A stretch of 7,045 bases of DNA from Deltaproteobacteria bacterium (GTDB taxonomy: Bacteria > Desulfobacterota > Desulfobacteria > Desulfobacterales > UBA11574). The stretch lies in assembly GCA_019313025.1 (NCBI GenBank), contig JAFDCA010000522.1:1-7045 (forward strand), given 5' to 3'. Of the stretch, positions 6,560 through 7,045 are shown piece after piece; within the stretch, counting starts at the first letter, position 1, and every line of letters begins with the position of its first letter. Under the pieces are notes generated by a model. The model had not been told where the DNA came from, did no database searches, and saw only the letters and a program-made list of their open reading frames with translations. Made by a program: the position numbers and the translations under genes.

Positions 6560-6754
6560 CGGGTTGTTGCCCAAACGTAACTCTTTTTGAGCGTTCATTG
6601 AAACGTTTTTTGTTCATAAATCTTGGCAAAGTGAAAGAAAAGCGACTTTAACTGTTTGAACCCGGAGGGCGAGTTTTGGAATCGCGTGAAACGAGCCTTA
6701 GATTTATCAAAAAATATTTCAGGGCCAGCGAAAAATGATGTGGGCAACAACCCG
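6560..6754. repeat. 14-bp perfect inverted repeat pair (167-bp spacer)
   Basis: CGGGTTGTTGCCCA at 6560-6573 is the exact reverse complement of TGGGCAACAACCCG at 6741-6754. Each arm is also a small GGG/CCC mini-hairpin. The arms do not extend convincingly in either direction. They may be ends of a decayed element, a long-range RNA pairing, or chance. Confidence 0.4.
6590..6611 (+). terminator. Weak candidate intrinsic terminator after the CheD-HDOD gene
   Basis: AGCGTT (6590-6595) can pair with AACGTT (6602-6607), one pair being G-U, around a 6-nt loop, and the T-run 6606-6611 follows directly. The stem is short and low in GC, so termination strength is doubtful. It lies 64 nt after the stop codon, which is a plausible place. 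Confidence 0.35.
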
Positions 6755-6840
6755 AAAAGGTATGAAACTTCAGTTTATAGCAGTTGCCAAAAATATATTC
6801 CGATTGAATTAATAACGGTCACAATTTACCGTAAGCCGCC

Positions 6841-7027
6841 CGGATGATTTCGTTGAGGTCGGGAAGCTGTCTGAGCAAATTAGAGCGCGTTAAAGAGAAC
6901 ATCTTCGAAGCATTTCAAAATAAAGCATAAAATCAAACTACTGAACGATATTCTAAAAAGCCATGGACATGTTCTCTTTTACGCGCTTTTGTTTGCGAGT
7001 TCTTGCAGATCTCAACGAAATTATCCG
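6841..7027 (+). repeat. Large imperfect inverted repeat (about 60-nt arms); MITE-like element or hairpin RNA
   Basis: The left arm 6841-6902 is complementary to the right arm 6969-7027, around a 66-nt AT-rich centre. The outer block (6841-6860 with 7008-7027) matches at 18 of 20 positions, the inner block (6875-6902 with 6969-6996) at 24 of 28, including GAGAACAT/ATGTTCTC and GCGCGT/ACGCGC. A poorly matching 14/11-nt internal loop joins the two blocks. Of the six mismatches in the two blocks, four become G-U pairs in plus-strand RNA. Neither arm codes for a recognisable protein. The outer end may continue past the window edge. Confidence 0.7.
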
Positions 7028-7045
7028 GCGGATGAAACGGAATGT

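Larger units (their letters stand above)
6527..7045. other. 519-nt region with no convincing gene
   Basis: Stops occur in all frames. The longest open stretch (6656-6847, plus strand) begins with TTG, has no ribosome binding site and no recognisable product. The region holds the weak terminator, the 14-bp inverted repeat pair and the large inverted repeat described separately. The heptamer TGAAACG occurs four times (6555, 6599, 6687, 7033). Confidence 0.65.

Noticed and set aside
6814..6833. ACGGT...ACCGT short inverted repeat
   Set aside because: Only five base pairs per arm with an 8-nt loop and no T-run; not distinguishable from chance.
6656..6847. 63-residue open frame starting with TTG on the plus strand
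   Set aside because: No ribosome binding site, rare start codon, no recognisable motif, and its end runs into the left arm of the large inverted repeat.
6555..7039. Four copies of TGAAACG (6555, 6599, 6687, 7033), the first three spaced 44 and 88 nt; considered as a CRISPR or iteron array
   Set aside because: The identity does not extend beyond the heptamer, apart from the 10-bp pair reported separately, and the fourth copy breaks the spacing, so there is no array.

Overview
The window carries two divergent gene clusters and an unusual non-coding tail, and it looks like a bacterial chromosome. Protein style suggests a deltaproteobacterium (Desulfobacterota, perhaps a sulfate-reducer relative). 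The main hints are the type II citrate synthase N-terminus, a CheD-HDOD fusion and an unrecognised soluble protein. This assignment is inference, because the window contains no rRNA or other marker gene.

Minus strand, read right to left: a recognisable sigma70-type promoter (4162-4190) precedes a roughly 200-nt leader and then citrate synthase (gltA, 2676-3956). This is followed 10 nt later by a DUF1704/MATCAP-like zinc metallopeptidase (1589-2665), 3 nt later by an ATP-grasp ligase (158-1585), and by a gene that overlaps it by 4 nt and runs off the left edge (1-161). The spacing implies one transcript with translational coupling. A peptide-bond-forming ligase paired with a carboxypeptidase-like zincin suggests a modification/demodification pair or a small-peptide pathway attached to a central-metabolism gene.

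Plus strand: a 263-residue protein of unknown function (4311-5102), then after 86 nt a CheD-HDOD fusion (5189-6526) with the CheD Cys/His pair and an apparently complete HD metal site. These two may be co-transcribed. No other chemotaxis gene is visible.

Intergenic sequence: the 354-nt divergent region 3957-4310 holds the gltA promoter, a perfect 12-bp palindrome in the gltA leader, and a 9-bp inverted repeat upstream of the plus-strand gene. The 519 nt after 6526 contain no convincing gene. They hold a weak terminator-like hairpin, a 14-bp inverted repeat and, most strikingly, a roughly 60-nt-arm imperfect inverted repeat (6841-7027). Every transition-type mismatch in its two well-matched blocks would become a G-U pair in plus-strand RNA, so it is either a MITE-like relic or a long-hairpin RNA.
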